Numbered from the stretch's first letter, positions 46,187 to 58,499 are shown. The stretch is DNA of 64,000 bases from Diatrype stigma (GCA_022225965.2 JAKJXP020000091.1:62001-126000), one strand, 5' to 3'. Notes: generated by a model not told the origin, from the sequence alone. A program made the numbers and translations.

Positions 46187-48167
46187 TCAAATTTTGCTAT
46201 CCACTCCTTTGCTTCCTCCGACAACCCTTTCGTGGTCCATACCATCGGTGCTAGCACCTTCTAGGGCATCGATGATATCTTGATGCTTCTTGGCATGTTG
46301 CCTCTCCATGTACAGCATCACGGTCACCCAGACTGCCATGAGCGCACCTATAGCGACCAGTGCCCACATTCCTCTCTGTTTGACGATTAGCACGATGAGC
46401 GCCTAACCCCAGCTACTAGGACAGACGGAACGCGTGATAATAGGTAAAACTACTTACGGTGAAGTTCGGCGCGTCGTCAGCACGGTAGAAGATCAGCGGC
46501 CACCAGGCTTGGAAGACGTTTCCGCTGAAGTTCATGCAGGCGATGATGACGGCCCGCAGAGTTGGCGGTTGGTGTCGCATGGAATCGTTGGCCCACGCGA
46601 AGAAAGTGGCCTGGATACAGTAAATCGTGCCTGACCAGTAGTATGCAGCAAATTGGCCTGTTGTCGACACGTTGGGAACGAGGAGGATGATACCGACGCC
46701 GATGGCTGTAACAGCCACAAAATACCCGGACACCCATCTTCCACCGAAGATATCGGTACCCAGAGCCCACAGGAGCGTGCTTACGATTCCGACGGCTTGA
46801 AGACCCGTTGGGAAGTTGTTTAGGTCGCTCACGGAATCTAGGAAACGTCAGCAACCTAGTCGTAAACCTTTATCTCTGTCGTGCCACAGAAGGTTCAAAT
46901 TCCAGTATGGAGAGGATGAAGTTCACGATATATCACGTACTAAAGACAACACTATTAGCAGACTATCCTACTCCTGAATGGGGAAAAGAAATAAAGTATC
47001 AATGATGGCTAGTGGAAATTCCTAGAGACTTACCAATTTCTTTCCGGGTGGCCTTGCATGTACAAGTTCATGAGAGACTGGTTGCCCAGAGATTCGGAGC
47101 AGTTGCCCAAAATCCACAAGAAGCCAAAACCGTAGAAGAACCACGAGGTGAAGACTAATTTGGCAAACGCCAAGCTCAGGATCCGCTCACCCTCAACAAC
47201 CGGGACGCGCTGTTTGGCCAGTTCTCTCTCCTCAGCGTTGAAGTAAATCGCTCTGGTGGTGGTGGGGACATCGGGAAAGAAGAAGTAGCCGTAAAGTGCG
47301 ACTGGGAGCGTGATTATACCATCGATCTGTGTGATATGTTAGCTGACCCAACTCCAAGACCAAGGATTGCATATTGGATTGGAAAAGGGGGCGGAGAACT
47401 GACAAGGTAAAGCCACCTCCATCCTGGGAGCCCGGCAAGCCCGTTCATGGACTTGTGGATTCCCGATTGCAGGAAGCCGCCGAACATGCCACCAGCCAAG
47501 CCACTCGCGGTGAACAGGGCCGTCCGCTTGCCAAGTTCCTTCTTGGTGTACCAAGATCCAAGAATGTACTGCGTTCCTGCGAAGATGCACGACTCGGCAT
47601 ATCCCTGGAAGAAGCGGATGGCCATCAAATCACGGGGGTGTCTGGCGGCGGCATTGCACATCGTCAGGCCGGCCCAGACCGTGATCATGAAGGGGAAGAA
47701 GTTTCCGGGTCTGAAGTAGGTGAGCAGCATGTTGTTCGGGATGATCCCTCTGTTAAGACGAACGAAATGTCGGTCAGTCAGTCCAACTCATGAACTCATC
47801 ACGCACATTCGACTTGAGGAATAGGAGGGGGAGGAATATCCATACATGAGATAGCCGACCGAGTAGAGAGTGGTGATGATCGTCAGCTGGGCGCCTTCGA
47901 ACCCCAGCTGCTCCTTCATCCCGGAAACATAGGCTTGCGTGATGCTCGCCCTGTCTAGGTAGTTCCTGATCGAAGAAGACAGTTTAGCATTGTTGGATCA
48001 TGAAAACAGTGAACGCGAACGCGAACGTGCCCAAGAAAAGCCTACATGAAATATGCTAGACAGCAGAAGGTCAGGATGAAGAAGTCCATCTTGAAGACGA
48101 GCCTCTTCTCCAGTGGCGAGGCGACCTCGCCACGGAAGTACGCCCATACCTTCGAACCGGGCGCCAT
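46187..48167 (-). CDS. MFS transporter, anion:cation symporter (ACS) family
   Basis: A 12-helix carrier of the Dal5/Fen2/Liz1-like group, which import organic anions such as allantoate, nicotinate, pantothenate or carboxylates. Minus-strand exons are 48167-48046, 47965-47846, 47749-47404, 47326-47034, about 46827 (or 46837)-46458, and 46402-46187; near 488 residues. Marks include MNYLDRASITQAYVSGM after TM1, PNNMLLTYFRPGNFFP, RFFQGYAESCIFAGTQYILGSWYTKKELGKR and FNAEERELAKQRV in the central loop. The 4-5 junction is ambiguous: an acceptor at 46829-46828 gives RN-C-DLNN, while a 2-nt exon at 46973-46972 gives RN-WN-SVSDLNN. The usual W in this place favours the second reading weakly. The start could lie in an upstream exon, since GIDE precedes the ATG in frame. 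Confidence 0.83.
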
Positions 48168-50362
48168 CTCGTCGATACCCAAGAACACTAACACACGTAT
48201 ATACGTATAAGTGTTTAAGTGCTCGACGATGTGCTGAGCGGCGAAGAGATGTGGTGGCGGTTGGCTGGCTGGCTGGCGGTTGTATGCTCGGACCTCCTTG
48301 TTTGCCTGCCTAGAATAAGGAGAAGACCAACTCCCTCGAGTGAGAGTAGCTGGAGTTATTCATCTTATAGACACTCATATCGAGTAATATATCGAGTAAT
48401 ATCAACAGCGTGAGGCGGGAGCTCCAACACGACAGCCTATCACTGCTCCACCCGGGTTCCTGGGGAGCCCTTATCATCCCCTGTTGTCGCTTGTGGGGTA
48501 ACTTGATTGAAGGGCCTTAGTACGAGCATGGTAGTATCGCCCAGATTTTACTTATCTCATACACTTGGCGCTCTGTTTCAACGTCCGACGCGAGCTAAAC
48601 TCCCATGAGTAAGCGTTTCTGCTTCGTGTAATAGGCGGCTGAAGCCTAGATTCGATGCTCTCGATAACTATACTATGGCTTGCGCCTCTGCGTTGCACAC
48701 GAGTAACAGACAGGCAGAATAACATCATCAAGCTACTGAGTGGACGAAGTCTTCATCCCAGTCAAACGATATCATGCCTATCGTGTCGTAGATATAGACA
48801 CGAATCAACCTCCTTTGGTACTCACAGGTGGGAGTAAGGCCCGGGGGGATAGATGTACTGGATTGGGAATCAAGAAACCGAAGCCCGGAGGTCTCAACCA
48901 GTTGACAGCTTACATAAGTCTATATTTTTTGATATCGCAACCAACATAGATCCAACTCATTTTGGAGTCTCAATATACGTGGTATTGTGGAGAGCTAAGC
49001 TGTAGCTGACTCGGTGGAGTCTGGCTTGCGACGCCGCGTCTTGCTCAGGACTAGATAATCAGATAATGCGGAGAGAGGGCGTTGGCGTTGCAGGATGGCA
49101 GGAAAGATACCTAAAGATACGTACGATGACGCAAATCGCGAACACGCTAGGGCGCGGCCTCGTTGAGATGGACAAATCATACCCCATGTAATTGACACAC
49201 CTGGTAAGTCGGGACAGGCTTAGCTAGTCCGCTACCCCTGTCGCCTTCTCCAAGCTGCCGGGAAGCCAATGCCATTGTGAGGTCGGCGCTGTTGTTGATA
49301 AACCCGGGAGGAGCTCCTCTCACCTCTCACTACCACTCCAGTACCACCCTTGCCAGCGAGCCTTATCATCCACGTCTCAGGTCATGATGATCCAGGCTGT
49401 AACTCGCTGTAGCCAGGGCATTCCCAACTCAAAGGGAAAGGCTCGACATGTTTTACGACCCTCGGTAATCGGTCATTTCACTTAAAGCGTCTCTGGTGAT
49501 AGAGTAGTTAGGAAGTATCCCTCCGGATATCTCGGCCACGCTCGGGGTATTATAGAGTTCCCCGTCATGTACGGTACCCGAAATAGAATCAAGACATGCA
49601 CGCATGTACGGATCTAGAGAAAAGCCCTCCGGGAAAGTCAAGGGCATGCCGCATTCCAATGGTTTTAGATCTGGGCAACAATGGCTCTGGCAGCGTGGTT
49701 GCTTCTTCTATGATAGGGGGGCTCAGAGAAGTCTAGAACCTCAATTGGCTGCCTTGGAGTGCATACTCCACCTGTTTTCTCATTGGGATGCTTCTGCTGG
49801 GCTTTAATGTGAGGATACGATAGTAGTCTTGCACAGTTTTGTAGAAAATACCCGCTGGTAGTAGCTCAGCTCTTGTTAGCAAGGTAGTTATGTGTTACTT
49901 CGCATTTCCACAATCTTCTTCTCCCCGGTCGCGGTTAGGGGACTATAGATGGCATGGCCTATCTCGTGGCTCAGGGGACGGTCAACATCTATTTATCGAT
50001 GTCAAATTTACGGATACTTCGACAATCATAAGGTCATAGATGAAAATGGCCCGCATAATAAGAAGCGGCGGGTAATGCCTTGTTTGTCACATCCCATAGA
50101 TAGTGATATTGTCACAGAAGAAATAATGGTTCAACTTTTGCAATGCCACATTTCTCAACAGAACCAATGCTGCGAAGACAAGTGTAAGTAACCGTGATAT
50201 GATATCTGAAGTAGATGCAGTTTATTTCATTAACAAAAAGGAAAATTTTAGTCATGACAATAATACAATAAATTCCTCGAAATCCCTAGACTCGTGCAAC
50301 ATCGATTCCAATACCCCCTGATACCAGGTATGTCCAATTATCCATACTTGACCAAACAACAA
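48168..50362. other. Intergenic, 2.2 kb
   Basis: Transporter promoter on the left and dioxygenase 3' end on the right. Short frames have no recognisable content. No repeat was found beyond a GGCTGGCTGGCTGG run near 48265. Confidence 0.5.
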
Positions 50363-51648
50363 TTACGCCGCCTTCAATGTAGGGACATAGACGTCCCTTG
50401 GAACGTTATCAAACTTCCCTAGGCTCTTGTGGCCCTCGGGGTCGACGTACTCGCCGGCGAAGAAGTCGGCGTGCTGCGTGGGGTCGGCCGGGCGGTCGAT
50501 GTCGTACTCGAAGCGCTTCCAGCCGTGTTTCCGGGCGTCGAGGTAGTCGGCCATGCAGAAGACGCGGTCGTCGATGGGCTTGTTGGCGCCCATGCTCTCC
50601 AGGAGCGGGGAGCCCTCGATGGGGACGAGCTCGCGGTCGTCGGCGGGGCGGGCGAAGTAGATGACGCCGATGCGGCGCAGGTGGCGCTGGTCGGCCGGGG
50701 GCTGCACGACGCGGTGGATGGTGGCCTTGAAGAGGCCCCCCGTCAGGCGCTCGGTGGCCTCGCCGAAGTTGATGACGAGGCCCTTGGGCTGGTGCTCCAC
50801 CCAACGGTACTTGCCGTCGTTGTGGTCCAGCACCTGCAGCGCCGCGACGGGCTGCGAGAACAGGAACGTCCACGAGCCCCAGTCCGTGTGGCCCGACAGG
50901 AAGATGTCCCGGTACTTCTCGCTCTCCTCCTTGGGCCGCGGCTCGCACATCATGTAGCGGATGTACTCGGTCTTGGACCCGCCCGGCGCGTGCGTCGCCT
51001 GCACCACCTCGTCCGGCACCTGCAGGATCATCGCCATCAGGGTGAGCAGCTTCTTCAGGATGTTGTTCCGGATGAAGTGCATCACCTCGTACGTCTCCTG
51101 TAGGTGCGGCCGTAGGATCGGCGGGTGCGGCCGGGCCTTCGGGTCGTGCACGAGGATGTTGTAGTGGTCGAGCTGCTTGGGGAAGCCGCCCTTGTGGCCG
51201 AGCGGGCCGTGTGGCTTGTAGCCCACGTATAGGCCGCGGGCATCTTCCTCGGGAGTCACTATGATTCATCCGTGTTAGAGGCGTAAAGTAAATAGTGGCT
51301 GTCCCGTGCTGGGGATCCTATCTTACCCTCGTAAGGCTCCTTCTCCTCTTCTGGCAGAGTCATTACCGCATTGGCAATCTGCATCTGTCGCTGATAGACT
51401 TCGTCGGAGATGCCATGGTTCGTGAGCGTCAAGAAACCGTAGCCTGTGGCAGCCTCGTAGAGCTGCCTCGCAAGCTCCTCACGACCGGCTGGGTCGTCGA
51501 ATTTGGAGAGGTCGAGGTTCACGAGTTTGACATAGTCCACTGCTGTAGGTATTAGTATGATGTGTTCGACGTTATTAAGCTTCTAAGCACGAAGTTACTC
51601 ACAAGGTTCCTTGGAAGGAGCTGCCGGTGTATAAGGGGGCAACGCCAT
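50363..51648 (-). CDS. 2-oxoglutarate/Fe(II)-dependent dioxygenase
   Basis: An isopenicillin-N-synthase-like non-heme iron oxygenase. Exons are 51648-51603, 51542-51327 and 51258-50363 (385 residues). The N-terminal DIOX_N part contains VNLDLSKFDDPAGREELARQ and GFLTLTNHGIS. In the jelly roll the iron ligands are H211 and D213 (GHTDWGS) and H269 (TIHRV). The co-substrate Arg is probably R283 in RRIGVIYFARP, with Gly where Ser is usual in R-x-S. This subgroup hydroxylates, desaturates or cyclises small molecules in secondary metabolism and catabolism; the substrate is unknown. The 3' exon is very G+C-rich compared with the flanks. Confidence 0.87.
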
Positions 51649-52671
51649 ATTGAAGACAACTGTGTTTTAATCCTAGATTGAGTTGACGTGGTCGTATAGC
51701 AGGTTGATCAATACACCTCCCTTGATTGGAGTAGGTATCTCTAGAATCTCAAACTATTGTGTTGCTATCTTATCTAGAGATATATGAGATGGCTGAACCT
51801 AGTTATACCCCTCAACAAAGCTCGACGTGGATATAGGAATGGCCCCGATGTGCGATTTCGCAACAGTTGCAGATCGTAAGCGGAATCGAAGATCGGACAC
51901 AGCCGTGTTTGCTATTCTGCACCACATCCTGCCTGCACTTCGCTTCGAGTCGTGCGTGCACTTGCGGAATGTCTTTGAGCTGGCTGCTTCGAGCTCCAAT
52001 ATGCGTTCCTACCATCACAGCATGGAGGAGGACAGGAGGAGCTCCTCCACATTCACGATCCACCATTTTGTGGAGTTCCAAGTGGACGCATCTACCGGCC
52101 GGATCGAAGGCCAGGACACCTAACTAGGTGCCAATACGAACCAACGATCCCCGTACTGTAACCATGGGGTTGTAAAGAAGTATAGTAACGTGTCGTTGAT
52201 CAATGGGTTCGGGAGTTGAAGATTGCCAACAATTGCACGTGTCGCCTTGGAGCAGCTTGGAGCTATAGTCATAGAGCGCGGCTAGAGAGCTTTACGAGCA
52301 GTATGCCGAGGCCGAGAAGCTAGGTGCTTAGTGCTTGAAAGTTGATACCGAGGCAATACCTAGGCTGCTACCCCTGGAGACACCGGATAATCTTTCACGA
52401 GGGCTGAGATCGATGGCTTGCCCTCAATTTTTCGCCATTACATGGCTGGTAAACACTGAAAGCAGCGGGATTCATTACACGTTTGATGTGAAGTAACGAA
52501 CAAGCTATCAGTTTGCGTCGAATTCGATAGCTGATGACCACCCTCCTCGTTTAGGGTCTTGCCTTATCTAGATATAGTTGACTATAGTTGAACGTTATCA
52601 TGCTAGTTCCGTGATGCCAAACCAGGCCGGGAATAGCATATCTGCATATCTCTAGGTTCTCCATACTTTAC
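51649..52671. other. Intergenic with transposon target site
   Basis: The dioxygenase promoter is on the left. At 52663-52671 lies ATACTTTAC, the left copy of the 9-bp target duplication of the element that follows. Frames near 51827-52123 on both strands have no recognised content. Confidence 0.5.
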
Positions 52672-52724
52672 GTATCCGTTTATTTGCACCGGGTCATTCT
52701 GATATTTGCACCGGTATTTAAACC
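52672..52724 (+). repeat. Left terminal inverted repeat
   Basis: 53 bases identical to the reverse complement of 53934-53986. It includes two TTTGCACCGG words 26 bases apart, possibly transposase-binding sites. Confidence 0.92.
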
Positions 52725-53207
52725 CTATTTGGCTAGCGTACATACACCAGCCACTAGCGCCCCACTACGCCACACCCAAAGCCATATTTCCACCCAGTTA
52801 CTCCCTAACAATTAACCACCCGTCACTACTACCTACTACCTCTATATACATACATAATACACCTGCACTTATACATATACCTGTAATTATACCGGTATTT
52901 GCGCCTGTAAGTATTACTTAGGCGCAGTTCTCGAACAAAAGCAGAAATATACTTATGGGGGGAAAGTGGAGATTCAGTGAGACAGAATCACCGCGTTCTT
53001 GGGGTTAATTGTAATTGTATCCACCTTCAGCAGGCTTAAATTCCAATTCCCGCCCCGGCGCTCCGGTCCAATGAGCTCACGACGTTCTGCTGAAGGATAT
53101 CCTGCTTACGTTCAGCAGCTTTTTGGGCTTTTGGGGTCTGCTTTTGCTAACATTGTTTACGGGCACAGTACGTAATAGCTTCATGTATGTATATTTCTAA
53201 TAACGTA

Positions 53208-53460
53208 CGGCTGCCCATACAGCTGCCTATACAACTGCCCATACTGCTGCCCATACTGCTGCCCATACTGCTGCCCATACTGCTGCCCATATAGCTGCCT
53301 ATACAACTGCCCATACTGCTGCCCATACTGCTGCTCATACTGCTGCCCATACTGCTGCCCATACTGCTGCCCATACTGCTGCCCATACTGCTGCCCATAC
53401 TGCTGCCCATATTGCTGCCCATATTGCTGCCTATATTGCTGCCCATACTGCTGCCGCCCA
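53208..53460. repeat. 12-bp minisatellite inside the transposon
   Basis: About 20 copies of CTGCCCATACTG and close variants. Because the unit is a multiple of three it gives open frames on the minus strand of the type (YGQQ)n and (MGSS)n; these are by-products of the repeat, not evidence of a gene. Confidence 0.9.
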
Positions 53461-53933
53461 TATAGAGGCCCGGAAAAATAAAAGGAAGAAAGAAAAGAAA
53501 GAAAGAAAGTAAATTGCAAAAGGTAAACAACGCGGTCGGCATCGTGAGATTTATCGCGTGATTTTTTTAGCTTCAGCAGAATTCGGCTTATTGCTCGAGA
53601 ACAGAAACATAAGAATTAACTAGTTGCTTATGTGATTATAATGGGACGGACACACAAATTCCGGCCGGGTCCAGTAAGTGGGAATAACAGGGTGCTCACG
53701 GGCCATAATTGTAAATATGCTTTTGATCGAGAACTGCGCCTTAGCAGCGCAGTTATGGATTAGTTAGGCGCAAGGTTACCTACCTAAGGAATGGCGAACT
53801 TTCATTTGGGTATATAAGTAGGTACGTTGGCATGTAATTGTACTGCGTAAGGGTATTGGTGATGTATTGGGTGGTAAAGTTAAGTAAGGTGTGTTAGGTA
53901 GTGAGATAGGTGGTAAGTAGTGCGTCCGAATGC

Positions 53934-53986
53934 GGTTTAAATACCGGTGCAAATATCAGAATGACCCGGTGCAAATAAACGGATAC
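53934..53986 (-). repeat. Right terminal inverted repeat
   Basis: 53 bases, the exact inverse of the left terminal repeat. It is followed directly by the right copy of the target duplication. Confidence 0.92.
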
Positions 53987-54293
53987 ATACTTTACCCCAC
54001 GATATCTCAACCCCTGCTGCCCTGGTAATGCCGCCGCCGTATCACTTACTCAGGGTCAATCGTCTATCGTTTATGAGATCCGTGTGGTCTGTTTCTACTT
54101 CCTGTCATCGCTTTCGTTGCTACTACTGCTGCTGCCACTGTTAGCTTCATGTCTATTAGCAATTGTAGCACACGCAGGTTGAATTTCACGGCTTGTCCTA
54201 TCTATCTACCATTATTCAATGCCCCTTGGACGACCCCCTGTCCCTTTCCGCCGCTGAGCAAGACCCACTCAAGATAGGTAGAAAACCATAGGA

Positions 54294-57048
54294 ATGGATC
54301 CACCGTCAAATGAGAACAATAGACCCTTTTTATGCCCTGCTTGTCCAAGCCGATTCACAAGACAAGTATGCTGTGGTGTAGCTTATTCCTAGGTTGATTC
54401 TTTCTGACCGCTACCTAGGAAAACCTAAATCGGCATACTTCGTCAGGTACAGCATCAAATATCATGTGTAACCAGGGGCGTACCTGTATGTCCGCAATTC
54501 TAACGATCATGAAGTCCACAGAAAGTCAAACCGGAGACCGTATCCCTGCCCGCAGTGTGACGTGAGCTTTTCAAGAAGGTTGGAGGTCCCCTGACACAAG
54601 ATGACATTGTCTTTATGCTGAATTGCCTTGCAGTGACCTGAGGAAAAGGCATGTGAGGAAATGCCACCCACAGGATGATCCGGCCGGTCAGGCCGCCCCG
54701 GGTGGGGCCATGTCTTCGGACCTTATGGGAACAGAGTGTGGGAATCTACAGCCCCTATCTTCGTCCCATATAGATCCAGAGAGCGCTGTCCAGCCACAGC
54801 TCCAACAAAACCAAGCTCCTGTCTCGGATTTATTCCTATCACAGAATATTTCCTGGCTGTTCAGACTCCCTCAGTTCATCACGGCTTTCTTCGAGAGATT
54901 CCACCCTTCTTTCCCGGCGATACACCGGCCAACCTTCGATGTGACTACTGCGAAAGAGCCCCTGTTACAAGCCGTTGCGTGTATTGGAGCACTTTACCAA
55001 GCACCCGGCTGTAATCATAGTATAAGCACAGCGCTATTCGATGCTGGCCACAAATCACTGGATAAATACGTATGTCTTGTATGGCTCTTATAGCCCGGAG
55101 ACATATTCAACCTGACAGCCACACTATAGGTTCGAGAGGATCGCTCGCGGTTTCGGGAGATATGGGTCGTACAGGCGTACACTCTGTTTGCGTATTTCGC
55201 TTTCTATAGCTGCCGAGACACAATGTTCCATACTGCCATCAGAATCCATCGTAGAATAGTAGATGCTGCTAGGGAGTATCAGCTACTACAAGATGGTATT
55301 GCCCTAGGAAACTACGGCACTGGAATGTCGCCGGGTCAAACCAGCAGTCCTACCGACGGCTTCCTGGCGATGCCGTCTTCTGGGATGTCCCCTGAGCAGG
55401 GCTGGCAGTTCTTCATTGAAACCGAGTCAAGAAAAAGGTATCGAACTCCTTGAGCATTGATGATCCAGCACGGGAGATTGCGAAGATGGGGTCGATCCCG
55501 TGAGATCCTTCACAGCCTAGAAAGTCCTAGAGCTTTCTTATCCAACCTACCATATGCTACTGCAGTATAATAACCATCCGAAACTCTGCTAACTAAGATC
55601 ATAGGACGATGTACTGCTTGTACTACCTCGACGCCCAGATTTCGATTTGCTGTAATCTCAGGCCTCTTATGACGGCACTGGAGCTCAAATACGAACGTGA
55701 GTGTCTCAACCATACTTACAAGTACCAAGCCGTGCATGTCGGGGATTGAACCCCCTGCCCCCCTTTTCTTTTCTCATGAATTGGTGTTCATGACTAACAT
55801 CCACGCCCAAAACCTTCAGTGCCATGTAGAGATGACATATGGTCTGCCCCCACCGCAGCAGCTTGGAACATGTTAGTCCAAGCCCCCGACTTCTCCTTCA
55901 ACGAGGAAGACGACCTGGACGCCAACGGCGAGCCCCGGCCGGCGCACGGCGACCTCTACGAGACGCTGATGCACCTCATGAACCCGGACCCGACGGCACG
56001 CCCGCTCGGCCTGCTGTGGTACTCGCCCTTCGCGTCGCTGATGCTGGTGATCCAGATCCAGATGATGACGCGGGAGCTGGTGCTGGCCAGCACGTTCCTG
56101 TACAACAACGTGCGGTGCAACGACACGCGGCACAACCTGTCCATCATCACCGAGGGCAACCGCGCCCCCATCATGCAGGCGCTCAGCAACCTGGCCGACC
56201 TGATCCCCAAGCCGAACTCGACCGCCTGGTCCATGGTCGTGGGCGCGAGCGACCCCCGCAACACCAGCGGCCCGAACAGCAGCAGCAGCAGCGGCGCCAC
56301 CCTACTCTGGCACGCCGTCTGGATGGCCTGGTACTACACGGCCATCTCCCTGACCCACCAGGACGCCCTGCTCACCAGCGGTATCGTCGAGTACAGCCTG
56401 CCGACGGCCATCTCCACCGCCTGGGAGCTGGGCAAGCCCCGCGCGAAGCCCCACCGCGACATCTACGAGGACCGCGACGTCATGCGCGTCGCGGACCACC
56501 TGGAGCACGTGATCCAGATGCTGGCGTCGCCGCCGCTCGGCACCAGCACCAGCGTGCTGCAGGACGCGACGGGCGGGGTGGCGTCAGGGGCGTCGGTGGG
56601 GGCGGGGGGCACAAACGGCGGCGGCGGCGGTGGCGGCGTTGGTATCCCGTGCATCGAGGACCCGTTCGTGACCATGCTCGGCTTCAAGGCATGCATGATG
56701 GGTTGGCGCGTCGTGCGGCTGATGGTGCTGGGGCTCGAGCAGCCGCTGATCCCGGGGTCCGACATCCTGCAGATGCCGGCGCGGCCGAACCTGTACTCGG
56801 TCTCGGCGCAGGTCGTGCTGGGGCGCGTCATGGAGGCCGTGGGCTTGGCCGGCAGCGGCTCGTCGCCTGCGGCGACGTATGATAAGTGGCCGTTTCAGGA
56901 TGTCTACCACGGACAGGTTGGGACCATCAGCGCCGCCGAGGCGAAGTATCTTGAGTGGACGGAACGCACTTTTGCGCTGAGGGATGTTTGGCCGCCCGGG
57001 GAGTGGGTCGTTGCTGTGTTTAACGAGCCAAGAGAGGGGCCAGTGTAG
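54294..57048 (+). CDS. C2H2 zinc-finger, fungal-specific transcription factor
   Basis: A nuclear regulator. Seven exons: 54294-54365, 54419-54446, 54515-54578, 54634-55069, 55130-55437, 55605-55696 and 55820-57048; 2229 nt, 742 residues. The first four exons build two textbook C2H2 fingers split by introns: C-PA-C-x12-H-x4-H (CPACPSRFTRQENLNRHTSSVH) is finger one, and finger two starts CPQCDVSF and ends RKRHVRKCH. The exact spacing of both fingers confirms the splice choices. Then comes the fungal-specific transcription factor domain (FFERFHPSFPAIHRPTFD, ALYYQAP-like, MFHTAIRIHRRIVD, MYCLYYLDAQISI). The long last exon is G+C-rich, with a Gly run and the late conserved WLWHAVWMAWYY-like stretch. 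Its position beside metabolic genes suggests a pathway-specific regulator, which is inference. Confidence 0.87.
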
Positions 57049-57648
57049 GCGGCACTGCACAGCAGTTAGAGTCTATGATATGTTGAATTCGAGCTCGGTT
57101 CTGGGAGCGAGGAAATCTTCGAAGGAAACTTTAGTATGTGACATAAGAAGGAAATGGAATCGGTATCTGTTCAACTATCTGGCATATACCGTATGTATTA
57201 CTATGACTAGAGACGTGGGGGTCGCACATAGTGCTATGAGGATGGCCTCATGAAGGCTGGCTAGTCAAACGTACGATGCTGTTAGACGGCGGTCTCCGCC
57301 GCACCATTTGATTGCTATATATGGTAGACTGTATCATCCTTCACTTCTCATGACGCCATCTCTTTGTCTCCCCCTCTTTCCACTTCGTACATCATGATGA
57401 GACTCTGTGGAATCATCCTCCATGTGTAAGTTGTGGACTGAGCTACAATACACGAAGCAGTTCTCAGTTGGTAGTTGAAGCGAAGTTCGACAGAGATATG
57501 TGCCAGGTCGTACCTAACGAGCTTCCAGCTCAGCACTCGATTCTACAGTCTGCATCGTCTTCATCATCATTATGTTTCATTGATAGATGTCACATATATA
57601 CGTATTTTAACTAACTTATAAGTGCACATGTCCCGGTTCATTACAATC
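57049..57648. other. Convergent intergenic region
   Basis: 3' ends of the transcription factor (plus) and GST copy B (minus). No gene is seen. Confidence 0.5.
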
Positions 57649-58499
57649 TCATAGACCATCATAATCGGGATAGGTGCCACCAGGCACGTCCCGAATCACC
57701 TGCTTTCCCAGTATGCGATCAAAGATTCCATCGGGGTCATTTCTGAGCCGCATGTAATAGTCATGCACGACGGGGTGCTTCTCTGCCCAGCTCTTAGTGA
57801 AAACCTGGAAGTTCGCATTAGACCCACCTGCTACTCGTCGATACATGGGGGTTTTGTTGGGAAGGGGAGGTGGAATTGCACGTACATATTGGTACCCTCT
57901 TGCTAGGCCGGAAATCACAAACAGGTCGGCTAGAGTCAGGGTGTTTCCAACCAGATACTGCTTCCCCGTGATCTCCTTCTCGATGGCGCGGATGGTGAGC
58001 TCGCAGCCCTCTTCTAGCCTCGCTAAGTCCTCCGGGGTTGCTGTTGACCGGCCGATGACGGGGTTGATCCACGCCATGATCGGAGGCAGAAGCTCATAGT
58101 TTGTGAATGAGGCCCAGCGGAGCACCGTGGTCTCTTCTTTGACATTGGCTCCGATAAGCTTGGTGTTGGGGTCTTGCTTGGCCACTATTGTCCATGTGAG
58201 CAGTGCACCAGAAATACCGATAGCGTCATGAAAAGGGGGTTAGGTGTAGGAGCTTTCTTACAGTACCAAGCCACTGCTATGCTCTCGTACACGCAGAAGC
58301 CGTCAGCTGTCTCGAGAGCAGGTACCTTCCCCGTGTGGAACTTGGAAAGGTATTCATCGCCAACCCCACCCTTCTCGGCATAGACCTTGATTGGGAAAGC
58401 ATTGACAGTCTCAAAGTCCAACTTGTTATAGTAGGCAACGAAGAGCACCATCGTCGACCGAGGTGCCTTCGGGTACGTGTAGATCTTTCCAAACGACAT
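57649..58499 (-). CDS. eEF1B-gamma-type glutathione S-transferase (copy B)
   Basis: Three exons on the minus strand: 58499-58262, 58184-57886 and 57804-57649; 693 nt, 230 residues. It begins MSFGKIYTYPKAPRSTM and shares with copy A the GGVG-x-x-[FY]LSKF-x-TGKVPALE stretch, the WASF-x-N-x-ELLPPIMAWINP block and LTLADLFV, then ends in GGTYPDYDGL. Like copy A it lacks the EF1G C-terminal domain, so it is not the elongation factor subunit itself. It has no intron where copy A has its first and third. The pair most likely arose by duplication with intron loss or gain. The substrate is unknown. Confidence 0.87.

Larger units (their letters stand above)
52672..53986. mobile_element. Non-autonomous Mutator-like DNA transposon, 1315 bp
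   Basis: The two ends are inverted copies: 52672-52724 and 53934-53986 match over 53 bases without a mismatch, starting GTATCC and ending GGATAC. The element is flanked by the direct repeat ATACTTTAC at 52663-52671 and 53987-53995, a 9-bp target duplication. Inside, a second inverted pair (TCGAGAACTGCGCCT and its complement, 52920-52934 and 53727-53741) and a 12-bp minisatellite are present. No transposase frame exists, so it depends on a copy elsewhere. A 9-bp duplication with long TIRs points to the Mutator superfamily. Perfect TIRs and duplication suggest a recent move, and there is no RIP-like decay. Confidence 0.88.

Noticed and set aside
51812..52127. Overlapping frames on both strands of about 90 codons
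   Set aside because: No domain, no biased codon use, no partner exon.
53147..53542. 131-codon minus-strand frame with MGSS/YGQQ repeats, resembling a repetitive secreted protein
   Set aside because: It is produced by a 12-bp minisatellite inside a transposon, is open in more than one frame, and has no flanking coding signal.
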